NCBI GenBank assembly: GCA_036850595.1
Contig: CM072152.1
Span: 7,521,640-7,585,639, forward strand
DNA: 64,000 nt
Reading direction: 5' to 3'
Origin: Rhyacichthys aspro
Taxonomy: Eukaryota > Chordata > Actinopteri > Gobiiformes > Rhyacichthyidae
Shown: positions 12,783-23,607 of the stretch, one piece after another
Layout: each line of letters starts with the position of its first letter
How positions within the stretch are numbered: the first letter of the stretch is position 1
Notes under the pieces: model-generated
The model's database searches: none
Seen by the model: the letters and a program-made list of their open reading frames with translations, nothing else
Told to the model about the DNA's origin: nothing
Position numbers and translations under genes: made by a program

Positions 12783-12839
12783 AAAGAGGAGAATGTGACT
12801 AATAGTTGAACTTCAGATTTGAACAATGCAGTTTTTTCA

Positions 12840-13215
12840 GCCAGAAGACCTTTGACCTTACGTCTCAAGGGGGTCGCACTCCTAAAGGTTATCCATGTAC
12901 AGTTAGAGCAGGAGCTTGGTCCACATTGTCAGCGTGAAGTGAGACGTATTCCCAGGGCATGTGGGACTCCAGCAGAGCTATCATCATTCTGTGCATTCAT
13001 TTTTTTTATTTTTTTTTTACGTACAACTTAAAGTAGGATCTTCTCTCTGCCTTTTGTAGATGATGTTGTCCTGTTGGCTTCTTCAAACCAGTACCTCAAG
13101 TGAAAAGTGTCCAGAATGAGACTCAGTCCAAAGCCATGATTTTGATTTGTAAATATCTCGTCCCTCCAAGTTGGTGGAGAATTTCCACCTGGAATTGATG
13201 AATGACAGGTGGATG
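12840..13215 (+). pseudogene. decayed LINE reverse transcriptase, plus strand
   Basis: One frame near 13055 reads VDDVVLLASS, the catalytic FADDVVLL-type box of a non-LTR retrotransposon reverse transcriptase. Sequence before it ('ggagcttggtccacattgtc', 'cgtattcccagg') and after it ('gagactcagtccaaagc') follows the order of a very abundant fish LINE. Stops and indels interrupt the frame throughout, so it is a dead copy. A second relic of what seems the same family lies at 15430-15790 in the opposite orientation. Confidence 0.7.
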
Positions 13216-14500
13216 GTCATATTGTCAGTTTGAGCTGTTGGTGATGACTAAAAGGGTAAGATCTCTGATACAAGGCTAGAATTATTTTTTTCATTTGAGA
13301 GATAGTATGAAGAGCTCGGTCACCTTCGAGGAGTAGATGAGCTGCTAAAACGTTCACTCGGTTCTGTCCTCTTTCTGGCTGTGTATAGAAAGGACCAGGT
13401 AAGCCAATGGATGTCATGCCTCATCAGTAACATCAACAATGGAAGCAGATAGCCAATACCCATTATTCAAAGCCTTATCCTTCATGGCACCAGAGGGAAT
13501 TTCCACTTTAACAGCTCACACTGCCTCCTTCTGCTGTTCATGCACTTTTCATCACAACATCCTCAAGACAAGGCTTAAAAGAAGGCCTTCAGCACGGTAA
13601 TGTTGTGGGGAATTCACCAAAGCCTGAAGTGACAGAGATGTCACCTTTAAAAGATCTGGATAATATTTGATATCTTTAAGATGTCTGTATGATAGAGGAT
13701 AATTACAGGTTATGGTATTTCCACTGGATATGTAAACACTATACTTAGATACATTAGCTTTAACGTGAGCTGCTCCTGAATCATTACAGGATCTGTATAA
13801 TCCTCCTGCAGGGGTTTGTGGTATTTATACTGGAAATAATCCAACATTAGCTTTGATGATAGATAAAAACTCGAATGGTACCTCTATACTTACAATACGA
13901 GGTCAGATGTTGTGTAAGGGAACAGAGCTTCTACTACTTTTACTATTTTGTATTCATGGCTGAAAATGAATAAAAAACTCAAATGATGAAGATGAAGAGC
14001 CCTAATTCTTCTGAGTGTGTGTTTAAACAAACCAATTTTAAAGGTAGAATTGCTTCATCAAGATCATCACTGGTCTTTGAAACTTTAAGACAACAACACA
14101 TAAAAGGGATTTATTATGGGATTGTAGAACAAAAACAATATTACAGCAATCTTATTTATACAAACAGTTGCAGCTGTTTACAGCCTACTTCGGTACAAAG
14201 CACTGGCTAACAAGCAATCAAAGACAATATTTAAATGAGCTGCAGTTCAAGTGGTTTTGTGGGTTTTGGTAAAACACTTTGAGTTCTGTTTTCTTGGGTG
14301 TTTGATCTTAAAGTCCATGGTAAAACCTGGAGTCATGTTGTAATGCATTGTTGTGGGAGCTAAAAACTCGTTGGGTTTTTTTAAACTATAAACTTTAATG
14401 AATAGATTCTTTGCATGGACTAGACTAGATCTGAACTGGACTGGAGCATGAGTGAAACTGAATCAAAATGAACTCCATTCTCACTGGTTGGGTTTAGGTT
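13216..14500. other. non-coding, nothing recognised
   Basis: No repeat or exon could be supported apart from possible continuation of the LINE relic just left of it. The open frame at 13983-14210 is AT-rich and lacks splice context. Confidence 0.4.
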
Positions 14501-14504
14501 TTGT

Positions 14505-14879
14505 GAACAGTTTATTGTTTACTGTTTTGCAGATGTGTTTGTGTCCGTTTCTATTGACTCAGACTGGTTGTTGAGGTCAAACCTAAACCCTGGCATCCTT
14601 TGTCTTTTTGACTGACTTGGGCAAACCCATCACAAAACACTGGTGCCTGCTTTATCATTTTAATAGTCTCTGTTTTAATCAATACTGAGCCTAAGACAGG
14701 CTGTAGTAAAACTCTTACTCCTAAAACACCAGAATAAAATTAGGCTCTTTAAAGCAGAAGTTGTCAGAAACTAAATTCACACTTGTCTGCCTGTCTTCAA
14801 CAATAACTCTTTGATTGGTGCCTGTGCTAAACTTTGTCATGTCCAAAGTCACGTAAGGTCCTGGCGGGGCTTCACAGGG
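14505..14879 (-). other. probable 3' UTR of the 122-aa gene
   Basis: The interval follows the stop codon of the terminal exon at 14880. On the minus strand an AATAAA lies at about 14510, roughly 370 bases after the stop, which would give a normal-length vertebrate 3' UTR. No transcript evidence is available. Confidence 0.35.
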
Positions 14880-15101
14880 TCAGGGCAAAGGTGACACCTG
14901 AGCGGCCAACAAAGCACAGCACTCCTTCAGCTCCATCAGCCGTCTGTCCACACAAGACTTGTGCTTCCTGTTAATTCCCTCCGACAGCGCCTCTTCTCTC
15001 TGAAGTGGCAGATATTTTACCACGAGGTGTGTTTGATAAACAGAGAGGCGTTCAGTGATCTGTTTGAGCCGCTCAGCAAGTGCACAGACAGCTCCGAACA
15101 C
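14880..15101 (-). CDS. terminal coding exon of an unrecognised small helical protein
   Basis: Minus-strand exon with acceptor AG at 15102-15103, preceded by a T-rich stretch, then 73 codons in phase 0 and a TGA at 14880-14882. The peptide starts VFGAVCALAERLKQITERL, continues through KYLPLQREEALSEG and ends AAQVSPLP. It is rich in Leu, Glu, Lys and Arg with amphipathic spacing and four cysteines, and looks helical. It joins in frame to the exon at 23512-23607. I do not recognise the family; small structural or complex-subunit proteins would look like this, but that is only an impression. Composition and clean splice signals argue for a real exon. Confidence 0.62.
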   Translation of the reverse strand: MFGAVCALAERLKQITERLSVYQTHLVVKYLPLQREEALSEGINRKHKSCVDRRLMELKECCALLAAQVSPLP

Positions 15102-15429
15102 CTGTACTCCAGAAAACAAAATGATTTTTGACAAGTAATTAGATATAAAAGGAGGAGGGTGGCAACTCAATATCTTTGATGTTGTGACTGTAATCGAAGA
15201 TTTTTAATTAATAAATCTCTAAACAGTGCTGTGTATGAAACTAAAGAGGGCCACATACAGGTTTAGCCGAAGGGTGTTTGAACTGAAGTCTCAACATGAT
15301 TAAAAAGCAGAACAGAGTGCTTTTTCAAATGATAAATATATACATCCAGATGAATTCAACTCATTTGAATGATGAAACTGATATAAAGTTTAGTTGACTT
15401 GGAGGCAACCATGATGTTGCCAGGATGTT

Positions 15430-15790
15430 GTTATCTCTTTGGTCTGCGTTCTCCCAGTGGGACCTGGACATGACACCCTCCAGGGAGGTGTTGGGGGCAA
15501 AGATGCCCTCGCCTCCTCAGCTGGTCCCCTTTGATGTGGAGAAGCGGTGCATTTACCCATGACCACAGGTGAGGGTATTAATGTAGATGAATCTGTAAAT
15601 CGAGAGCTGCTTCTTTATCACAACGCACCAACATTTTGACTTCATTGCTGCAAACTCTGCACCAATCTGTCTCTCTCCCCATAGTTGTGAACAAGACCTC
15701 AAGATACTTTAAATAAATGACTTGAGGCATCAACTCTCAAGACCCCCCTTTTCCCACTGAGAACCATGGGCTTGACTGTGCTGTTGCACA
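15430..15790 (-). pseudogene. decayed LINE reverse transcriptase 3' part, minus strand
   Basis: Read on the minus strand, 'KPMVLSGKRGVLRVD' resembles the conserved region downstream of the LINE catalytic box. Plus-strand words such as 'catgaccacaggtgaggg', 'aaatcgagagctgcttc' and 'gtgaacaagacctcaagata' match the order of an abundant teleost LINE. Frameshifts and stops are frequent. It lies just upstream of the terminal exon above, in its intron. Confidence 0.72.
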
Positions 15791-18240
15791 TCACAATCTT
15801 ACATAAGCTTAATTATAAATGTCAAATTATTTTACAACCCGATTTTGAACAAAGTCAGCCACGAGGCTGGCAGAAGAACACAGTCTTTTTATCTTGGCAA
15901 AACATTTTTGTGGGTGGCTTCTCCTGCAGTTGTGGTTTGAATTAAATTTCACCACTGCATCAGTAATAATTACAGACATGCCACCTTTCTTAAAGTACAA
16001 ACACAACCACACATTCATTTATAAGTACTTACATGCACAGCTGGAAATGCAGACTTATTTTTGTAGAATTGTTAAATAAATACTATTTATTATATATATC
16101 AGACATTCAGACCCAAACTGTTAATGCATTTTTCAAACAATCTGTAAACGTTTGGTATTGACATATTAAGGCATCTCTGCAGCTTTAAGTAGGAGAGTGA
16201 ACTTGGGCTTCACAATGATTAGTCAACTTCAAAATTACAAAAGCAGAGTGTGGTGATTGCATACATATTTTTTTGTACTCACTGTCATTTTGCCAATTTA
16301 ACATATCTCTAAAATAAAATATAATTGAGCTATATATATATATAATAGATAATTAATTATATATGGTCCATCTGTTGGGTGTGGATAATATTAACAGCAT
16401 AAGTTGGCCTCTGTTAAACTGTTACATTTCCATTGTGAGATGTTTGGATTTTATCTGAATTAAATGATTTGTTTGTTTTCATGAACATTTGAAATAACAG
16501 TGTAGTGTATAGTAATTCTTTGTGACAAAAAATACATACAATATTACAGAATAGAACAGTGATTTTTCTGCACGTGTACCAGCCCAAAGTTGGACGTCTC
16601 TAATAAAAACATTCAAACTCCACACTTCCGCTCATGCCAATGTGAATTTCATTTATACAGCACATTTAAAACAACCATCGCTGCCCAAAGTGCTTTGCTC
16701 AGTAGAATGCATTTCAAATAGGAAGGTATAAAAACACGCAAACAAAATAATTAAAACAAATAAAATGGATAAAAAGTGACAAATGAGGTGCTCACCAGTT
16801 ATATAGATAAAAGCCTTGAGATGATGATTGCTTGAAATTGAATTGACCTGTTCTTTATTATAATTGCAGGGAAAGATAACTTATTTGGTAATGTGTAGTT
16901 ACTGCACTCTGCCTTTGTAGGGCAGTGTGGTTAAGACCAGGTATCCATCAGTGTTAACTAAGTGTGGTCCAGTCATCATGGAGAATCTGCAAAAGGATCC
17001 AGTATCAAAGAATATAAAATGAAAAAAGCTCCGATGTTGGTATAAAGTTTTGATCTCTTAAATAAATATAAAAGTACCCACAAAGACAGGAGACGTGAAG
17101 CAATGCACACACGTCCGTCTGAACTTGAATTAATTTGGGGCATTTGAGACGACGGCCCTGCGCAGACAGCTTTTCTCAGCCCAGTGCACTTTAACCTGGA
17201 CTTTCATCACCTGCTGTAGGTGGCTCGGGCTACAACAAAGGATAATGGTTCTGATGACGGATCCCGGTCCTGCCTCACTGTGTGGCATGCCGTCTACACA
17301 CACACTCGCTGTGACTTAACCTGGGCCTCAATCAAAGCTACTTGTTGGGCTCTGCCAAGATCAGCTCAGTTTCAAGGTGATTTATTTACGCTCTGAATAG
17401 ACTTCCACCGACTACAAGTGAATCACGCTGGCAGGGGTTTTACCCAAGTGCATACACGCACAAGTCCGACCAGCAAGCAATGGCCTGCAGGGTTACTCAT
17501 CGGGCCGCAATGCTTTTTTTTTTTAAAACTTTGATGAAAGGAATCTTGTCATAATCTGTGGGTCAAAACTTCTGGCTTGTCTGTACAAAAATATACACAT
17601 AACAGTTTAAAGCAGGTCATCCAATGTGGGCAACATGGACAAACGCACCTGGAAAAAATGGACAGGAGCTTAGGAACAGTGACCTATATTTTGCCTGTCC
17701 ACTGGTGGCGCTGTTGTATTATGGCCAGTTGGTTCACTGGTCCTTGTGAGATGGTGTAACTTTGTTTATTTGAAGTATTTTCTATAAATTCTATCACATC
17801 GATGCCACCATATAACAGAATCTCCTTTGTGCCACACTATCTTGACTGTATTCATTGTATCAGACTGACACAACACCCATACATGATTAAGCGATCGGGT
17901 TTTATTTGCTGTAACTCGTTTCTAGTTTATTTAATGGAAAAATCTGGCCTTCACCAAGCATCAGTGTTTAGTCCAAGGCCGTGATAATACAAGCCTTGTT
18001 GGAGTAATGCCTTTAACACACCCACACATGCCAAAGATAAATGAAAATGTGAATGTTCTTCCAAATTTCTCCCAACAATACCCCGTCTCAGTCAGCTCTA
18101 GGCCCCATGAGTGATACAGCGCAAAAGGTTCCTCTTTTAGAAGGTATCCTAGCCACACTGGTAACATTTCATCTCATAACAAGCAAAATTAAGAAACAAT
18201 GTGGTAACCATGACAACACATAACTAATAATGCATAATTA
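15791..18240. other. intronic, mostly unremarkable
   Basis: Contains an AT dinucleotide run near 16333 and a GC-richer patch at about 17100-17480, but no exon or complete mobile element that I can support, apart from the 16640-16770 fragment listed separately. Confidence 0.4.
16640..16770. repeat. retroelement tail fragment
   Basis: 'tttatacagcacatttaaaa' followed by 'gctgcccaaagtgctttgc' and an A-rich, 'aaaacaaataaaa'-type tail matches a common teleost retroelement end. The body is missing. Confidence 0.5.
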
Positions 18241-18244
18241 AACT

Positions 18245-18368
18245 CAAAGTGAACTCATTAAGATGTGTTTTGCCTTGTAGGCTGCAGTTAATCTGTAAAT
18301 ATAAATATAGCAGGTTAGCTGCAGCCTACAAGGAAAAACACATCAGCACTTTTTATGCTCACTTTACT
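18245..18368. mobile_element. palindromic foldback element
   Basis: Arms 18263-18287 and 18319-18343 are reverse complements over 25 bases with one mismatch, around a 31-base loop. Weaker pairing continues inward ('ttaatctg' with 'caggttag') and outward ('aaagtgaactc' with 'gctcactttact'). The fold resembles a small MITE. A transcribed hairpin would also resemble a microRNA precursor, but I do not recognise any microRNA. Confidence 0.65.
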
Positions 18369-18479
18369 TTCTTCTGGTAGGCATCAGAGAAGTGAGGTGA
18401 ACAAGATGAGCTGTACATGTGTTAGAGAAAACCATGATCATGACGTACAGTGTGTGTATGGAAGTATATGCGTCTATAT

Positions 18480-18834
18480 CAGGGGTGGGCAAACTTTTTG
18501 GCTCAAGGGCCACACTGGGTTTTAAAAACTGAAGACGGGCGGATCCAGTAAACTAAAAATTCATTCAAATTACACGAGAAAACCTGTAAAGATATTATGT
18601 TCTTTGAAAACTGCAACAGTTTCTTGGCAAGTAATACATAAGGCTACTGACTGGACTTCAGTTAAAAAATATCTGTCCACTCCAAAACTTGAAGTGTGAA
18701 AGGATATTTTCTGTGTGTATGTAGATATGATGGTAGCTTTAGCAAAAGTTCAAGGCAAATATATGCTTGGCGGGCCACATTACACAGCTCAACGGGCCGC
18801 ATGTGGCCCCCGGGCCTTAGTTTGCCCACCACTG
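18480..18834. mobile_element. hAT-type MITE with 8-bp target duplication
   Basis: A 355-bp element starts CAGGGGTGGGCAAACT and ends AGTTTGCCCACCACTG, which are imperfect inverted ends. It is flanked by gtctatat (18472-18479) and gtctctat (18835-18842), an 8-bp target duplication with one substitution, as expected for hAT insertion. Inner subterminal parts ('ggctcaagggccacac' and 'gggccgcatgtggccc') are GC-rich. The short minus-strand frame inside is not a transposase. Confidence 0.88.
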
Positions 18835-18894
18835 GTCTCTATAGTGGTCATACCAGATTTGTGACTCCCATTGTGGCTTGCAAGACTCTTTGGG

Positions 18895-19110
18895 AGTTTG
18901 GGTGGCTCAGGAGGTAGAGCAGGTCGTCCAATAACCAGAAGGTTAGTAGTTTGATCCCCACTTCCCTCCAGTTCATACTGTGTCTCTGGGTTGTGGTGGT
19001 GTGTTTGGTGGTGGTTGGAGAGGCCTTTGGGGTTGTTGGTATGGCAGCCACCCTCCAGTCTACCCCAGCTGTGGCTACAGAGGGGGCTCACTAGTGGATG
19101 GAAGCTTTGA
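18895..19110 (+). mobile_element. tRNA-derived SINE
   Basis: The head has an A-box-like 'tggctcaggaggtagagcag' at 18903 and a B-box-like 'ggttagtagtttgatcc' at 18941. The body follows the order of a common teleost SINE ('gtggttggagaggcc', 'atggcagccaccctcc', 'agctgtggctacag'). It lies 60 bases from the hAT MITE. A better preserved head of the same family is at 61128-61285. Confidence 0.8.
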
Positions 19111-20970
19111 GTGCCCAAGCAACTATTTAAAAGGAGGCAGGAGGAGCAATCAGAGACATCACCCATCCTTTGAGTTTTTTATCCAATTACAAGAATTATG
19201 GGGACAAATAATCAAGTTTTGGCCTTGACCTGTTCTGATTGTAAAACACAGAAAGACCGTAAAAAGTTGTCTTAGGAAGGAAACACAACACACAATCAAC
19301 TGTTGGACTTTGTGAACTGATGAAAAGAGAAATCCACCCAGTTCTAGTTCATTTCATGTAAATGTCTTAATGAAACATCAAGTGTAAAACTCACTTTTTA
19401 ATGGATGACCTTGCAGCACCTTCACTATATAATAACTCATGCTGCTAATTTGATTTACATGCACTTTATTGACCTGGGAATTAACTTTTAACTTTTCAGT
19501 TCATGCACACATCCAATACATTCTGTGTGATCTTTAGCTTTTCATCGGATCTCATTTCGAAACAGAAAGCCCCAAGTGATTTACAGACACACTCATCTGA
19601 ATGGACACTAAATGTACCCTGACTCTCCACTTCTGCCACTGGAAACCCATCCGCGCTAATGAAGGTGCTTTCACTGATGACAAATCACGAAAAGGCCGAA
19701 TGTGTGTCAGTTCCGAGGTATTCTCCCAGCGCTGCTCGTGGGGAATGTGAGGCAGACAAAGAGCCGGGCCCGGGCCGTCAGCGACTGTGGGACACACTAA
19801 GCAGTTGGTGACAGATCCGTCGGGAGGCATGACCACTTTACACTGGCTGCCTGTGTGTGGGGGTCTGGGACAGTGTTTTTACTGCCGACTTAGTGCACAC
19901 CTCAGGAATTCCTGCGCGGTCCTGTCCTCACTAGTAAAACCTGCTCGTGGGCTCGAATCCAAACACCTCAGGTTTAATCGTCTGTGCTTGAGCTTGGGCT
20001 GGGCTGTGTCGTGTCATGATGCTTATATCACGGTCCCTAACAATCATGAGCTATGGGTAGTTTTTGCACAATTTGAATGAAAGCCTGATGTGTCTTTTTT
20101 CCATGAGTTTTTAGTTCAGTTGTCAAAGTTTGCCCAGTGGTCCTCAGTTGTTGTCCAGCTGCACATGAATTCTTGACTGCTCCTGTTTAGAGAGTGAATA
20201 CAGCCACAGTGTAACCTGAGGGCAAATACTCAGGCCTGTGCAGACCTTGAGGTGAACTCTATAGACAGACTCTTTAGATGTTTGTCTGTGTTAAGGATTC
20301 CTGAGTCCTGCTTCAGGTTAGAGTGCATCAGCTTTGTAGCAAGTTAAAACTGACCCCTTGCAGACTGGCACTAAAATCCGGACAGAATTATTGGTCAGTC
20401 TTAAAGCAAAGTGTGAATGGACTAGATGTGTCCAGAGAGATGGGAACATATTTGTAGGTGGCTTCCAGAGAGCATCATCCACTGTCTCTCAAGGAGTGAG
20501 AAATAAAGTAAATGGTCGGAAAACCTGGACAGGGAGAAAAAATCTTATTGGCCAATTTAGACCATGCGTGGTGCCGCTCGACCCAGCATCACTCAACGCC
20601 GCTGTTCTATATCGAGGCATCATTGATGATAAGTTCCCACCATTTATCCTACTGCTTTTTTCCACTGTTTTCCACTTCCCTGCACTGATTTCTCTTTAAA
20701 AAATGGACGAAGAGATACTCCAAAAAATGATTTTTTTTATTTATGTTTTATGTATTTATTTATTCATTTGTAATCAGTAATCAGTGTTGCAGATATGCTA
20801 ATGTAAGCTAATGCCTACTGTCCTAATTGAAATGGAAGATCTAAAGGAGCTTGAGTGAATCTCAAGTGTGAGGTAAAGCCAAGAGTGAACATGCTTCTGT
20901 CAAGCTACTGCTACTGGCCAAAATCAGGTGATCATAGCCATAACAAAGAACAATGTTTATCCAATTCAGG
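19111..20970. other. intronic, nothing firmly recognised
   Basis: The block at about 19560-20000 is GC-richer with open frames on both strands, but I found no exon bounded by good splice sites. It could be regulatory. The rest is unremarkable. Confidence 0.35.
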
Positions 20971-21515
20971 CAGAGATGGAGTACTCAAGTCATGGACTTG
21001 GACTCAGGTTGGGGCATTGAACTCATTTTTGGGACTTGGGACTCGTCTTGGAAAAGCCCATTGATGACTCAGACTTCAACTTGGATTTGGAACTTCTCAG
21101 GGTCAGACTTGGGACTTGACTCGACTAACGCGGTGATGACTCGGACTCAGACTTAGACTTGTGTACTCATGACAAGCCCTGGACTCGGACTCACCACCGC
21201 TTTTGCATCGTCAACATCTCTAGAGACACTCTTCACACACCTAAAGTTGAAAATTAAGTTGTCACATTGTGTTAATAATTTAGTTTTATTTGAATACAAT
21301 TAATCCTGAAACTTTTCTCAGACCCAAGGATGGATGGACTGGACTTCTGACTTGGACTTGTGACTCAAATTCCATTAATAATGACTCCACTTGGATTTGA
21401 CTTTGTTTTGGTGACTCGGACTCGCATTTCACATGATGATGATTCGACTCAGACTTAATTTGAGAGTGAATTGAAAGTGATTTGGATTCGAACTCTGGTG
21501 ACTCTACTGCAACAC
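20971..21515. repeat. dispersed repeat rich in 'gacttggactc' words
   Basis: Repeated variants of 'gacttggactc', 'gactcggactc' and 'ggacttgtgactc' spread over about 540 bases. This is a familiar degenerate teleost DNA-transposon type whose internal part is built of near-repeats. Clean termini are not visible. A small fragment of the same kind lies at 49780-49855. Confidence 0.6.
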
Positions 21516-21639
21516 TGGATTGAGGTCAAGCTTGGAGACAAGTTCAGTGATTTATCAGTAGTTGGCATGTCCATAGTACAACGTTAGTCCAGAAAGGAGG
21601 CAGTATGAGCTGACCTGACCAGTCTATGTTACATATTTA

Positions 21640-21968
21640 CTTCCATTTTAATTGTTCTAAAGTAAAACAATATTATTTCAGTCAGGCAAATGCTCTCCCA
21701 ACCAGCTCCGTGACCCTGTTCTTCGACATGAGCTGCAGAGGCTTCGTGTAAAAACATATTAGTGAGCCGTGTGGTGGAAGTATCATCGCTTCGGGGCACG
21801 AGCGAGGAATTCGCCGTTTGTTTAGTGGATAAGAGCGGGCTGTCGGGGCCGGGGGCTACGGCAGGAGGTGGGCCGGAGTTCAGCGGCAGGTAAAGCGTAC
21901 CTGACAGACTGACCCCGGGCGACTGACTGCTCTCAGGGGGCGGGGCACGAGCTGACTGACTCGGACTT
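21640..21968 (-). other. CpG-rich block with candidate exon
   Basis: On the minus strand an acceptor-like 'ggcagacag' precedes a frame that opens in phase 0 and reads GLNNMSFVSPSQSARAP, then a Ser/Pro-rich stretch. The frame stays open for about 120 codons. A donor-like TCAG/GTACGC lies inside, but in phase 1. On the plus strand GGCAG/GTAAAG at about 21889 is also a good donor. The block is the most CpG-rich in this part of the window, so it may be a promoter island, an alternative exon of the 122-aa gene or neither. Confidence 0.3.
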
Positions 21969-23040
21969 ACAAAGGACATATTGTTCAAACCCTGTCTGCC
22001 GTTAGGATTGTGGAGTAGTATTCATGAATGGAGAGGTGACAGCTCATTTATGATTAGAAGTAGGCAGCAATCAAATGGGAAGTATCTATGCATTGTTTCC
22101 AATCATTTGTAGAAATTATCCAGGACTTTTGTTTTCGACTTTTGTTTACCATTCATCCACCTCTTCAACTGTTGAGATAAAACTCAGCCCATACAGGACA
22201 AAAAAGTCAAACTGGGTTATATTGCAAATTTAGTGATGTACAAATAATACTGACAGAAATTTTCATGAGCTGGACTGAAAAGGTCAATGCAAAACAGAAA
22301 GGTCACAAAAGAATGAATATGATGGATATGAATGAATGGTTCATTCATTAATAGGTCCTAGATTATAACCAGGCAGCCCTCAATTAGATTTTGGTTGGGC
22401 TGGGTGGGGTCACAGGCACACTGTTAGTCTATATCTCACTTGTAGAGCAAAACAGAACATTTTAACCATTTTTAACTGTGGACCAAACAACAGACAAGAC
22501 CTTTCTTAAGATTTATTTATATTTCTACCGAATTAAACTAGTAATAGTCAGCATCCAGGCTTGTCTACTATCAGGACAATTACAACTTTTTTTTTGACTG
22601 TAACAAGCATGATGAGTGGTACATAAATGTGTACCTAAACCTAGAGCACAGACTTTCATGAAGCACATACAGGTGAACTTCACCTTCAGAGGAAGAACGT
22701 AAAAACTGGATAATACTCCAGATGATTGCCCCTCAAATTTTTAAACTGTCACAGTGCATCTTTGTTCAGTAAAACCAGATCTTAATGCATTGCTAGTGTA
22801 TTAACATCCATCATCAGTTAATTTGAATTATTCCGATTCCAGTTACAGTATGTGACTCTTAAAGTGAGTAAAGGTCGACGGTCGTAAGAGACATGGATCA
22901 GACTGATTCAGGAACAATACTTTCATTCATTTTCCCATGAGTTACAAGGATACAGTCCTCATCTGACTCTGATATTAATGTGTTTTTTAGTATTATAAAA
23001 CCAACTTTTTTTATTAATTAAAAAAAAAAATATTGAAGAA
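21969..23040. other. intronic, nothing recognised
   Basis: AT-rich sequence without supported exon or complete repeat. Confidence 0.4.
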
Positions 23041-23044
23041 AGCT

Positions 23045-23215
23045 GAGTCAAATACTTTCACTTTTATACTTTAAGTACATTTACAAGCAAGTACTTTCAC
23101 TTATATAAGAATTTTACTTCTAATTTACTTGGTTTTACTTTTTCTTGAGTACATTTCTACCTCTTTATCTGTACTTTTACTTCAGCAGAGGAACTGAGTA
23201 CTTCCTCCACCACTG
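23045..23215. mobile_element. fragment of a MITE ending in CCACCACTG
   Basis: Words such as 'gtacttttacttcagcagag' and 'gagtacttcctccaccactg' form the right end of a very common teleost DNA-transposon derivative. The left end is not recognisable, so this is a 3' fragment of about 170 bases. A shorter decayed piece with 'ctacttttacttgagtac' is near 26350-26405. Confidence 0.65.
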
Positions 23216-23511
23216 GTTGTATAGTGAAATGATGTTAATCAAGCACTTTCCAGATGATGCCTTTTAATGGCACCCAATGAAGTTATCGTACAGATTCTGA
23301 AGAATAAATGTGCTAAACATGGCTTTACTTTCATACAGTATTGAAATTAATTTTAAATGACATGCCAGAAAGGTTGAGATTAAATTCAAGTTTATATTTG
23401 CTTCTATATAACACTGGTCACGTCTGTTTAGAGAAAAATTGGGACCTTTGATTCAGTCGAGGTTTACTCCTGGATTTTGTTTAGTATTAGAATAAAATGC
23501 CCCATAAGTAC

Positions 23512-23607
23512 CTGGAGGTCATGTGCAGGGAGTAAAGGCTGTAAATATCTTGAAAGCAGTGGGTAAAATGGATCATCATCAGCTTCCATTGGTGCCACCA
23601 GTGTATT
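23512..23607 (-). CDS. middle coding exon of the unrecognised 122-aa protein
   Basis: Acceptor 'ttcttcaag' ends at 23608 and donor CTCCAG/GTACTT starts at 23511, bounding exactly 96 bases (32 codons) with phase 0 at both ends. The peptide contains MEADDDPFYPLLSRYLQ and ends LLPAHDLQ. Joined to the terminal exon it reads LLPAHDLQ then VFGAVCALAERL without a break, a smooth acidic-to-helical transition. Phase also fits the first coding exon at 34360. No family is recognised. Confidence rests on splice signals, codon-like composition and phase agreement. Confidence 0.62.

Noticed and set aside
18789..19166. A 125-codon minus-strand frame
   Set aside because: It lies across the hAT MITE end and the tRNA-SINE; the peptide is a translation of repeat DNA.
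20971..21515. A tandem minisatellite of 'gacttggactc' units
   Set aside because: The words recur irregularly and with changed spacing, and a similar fragment lies at 49780; it fits a degenerate dispersed element better than a tandem array.
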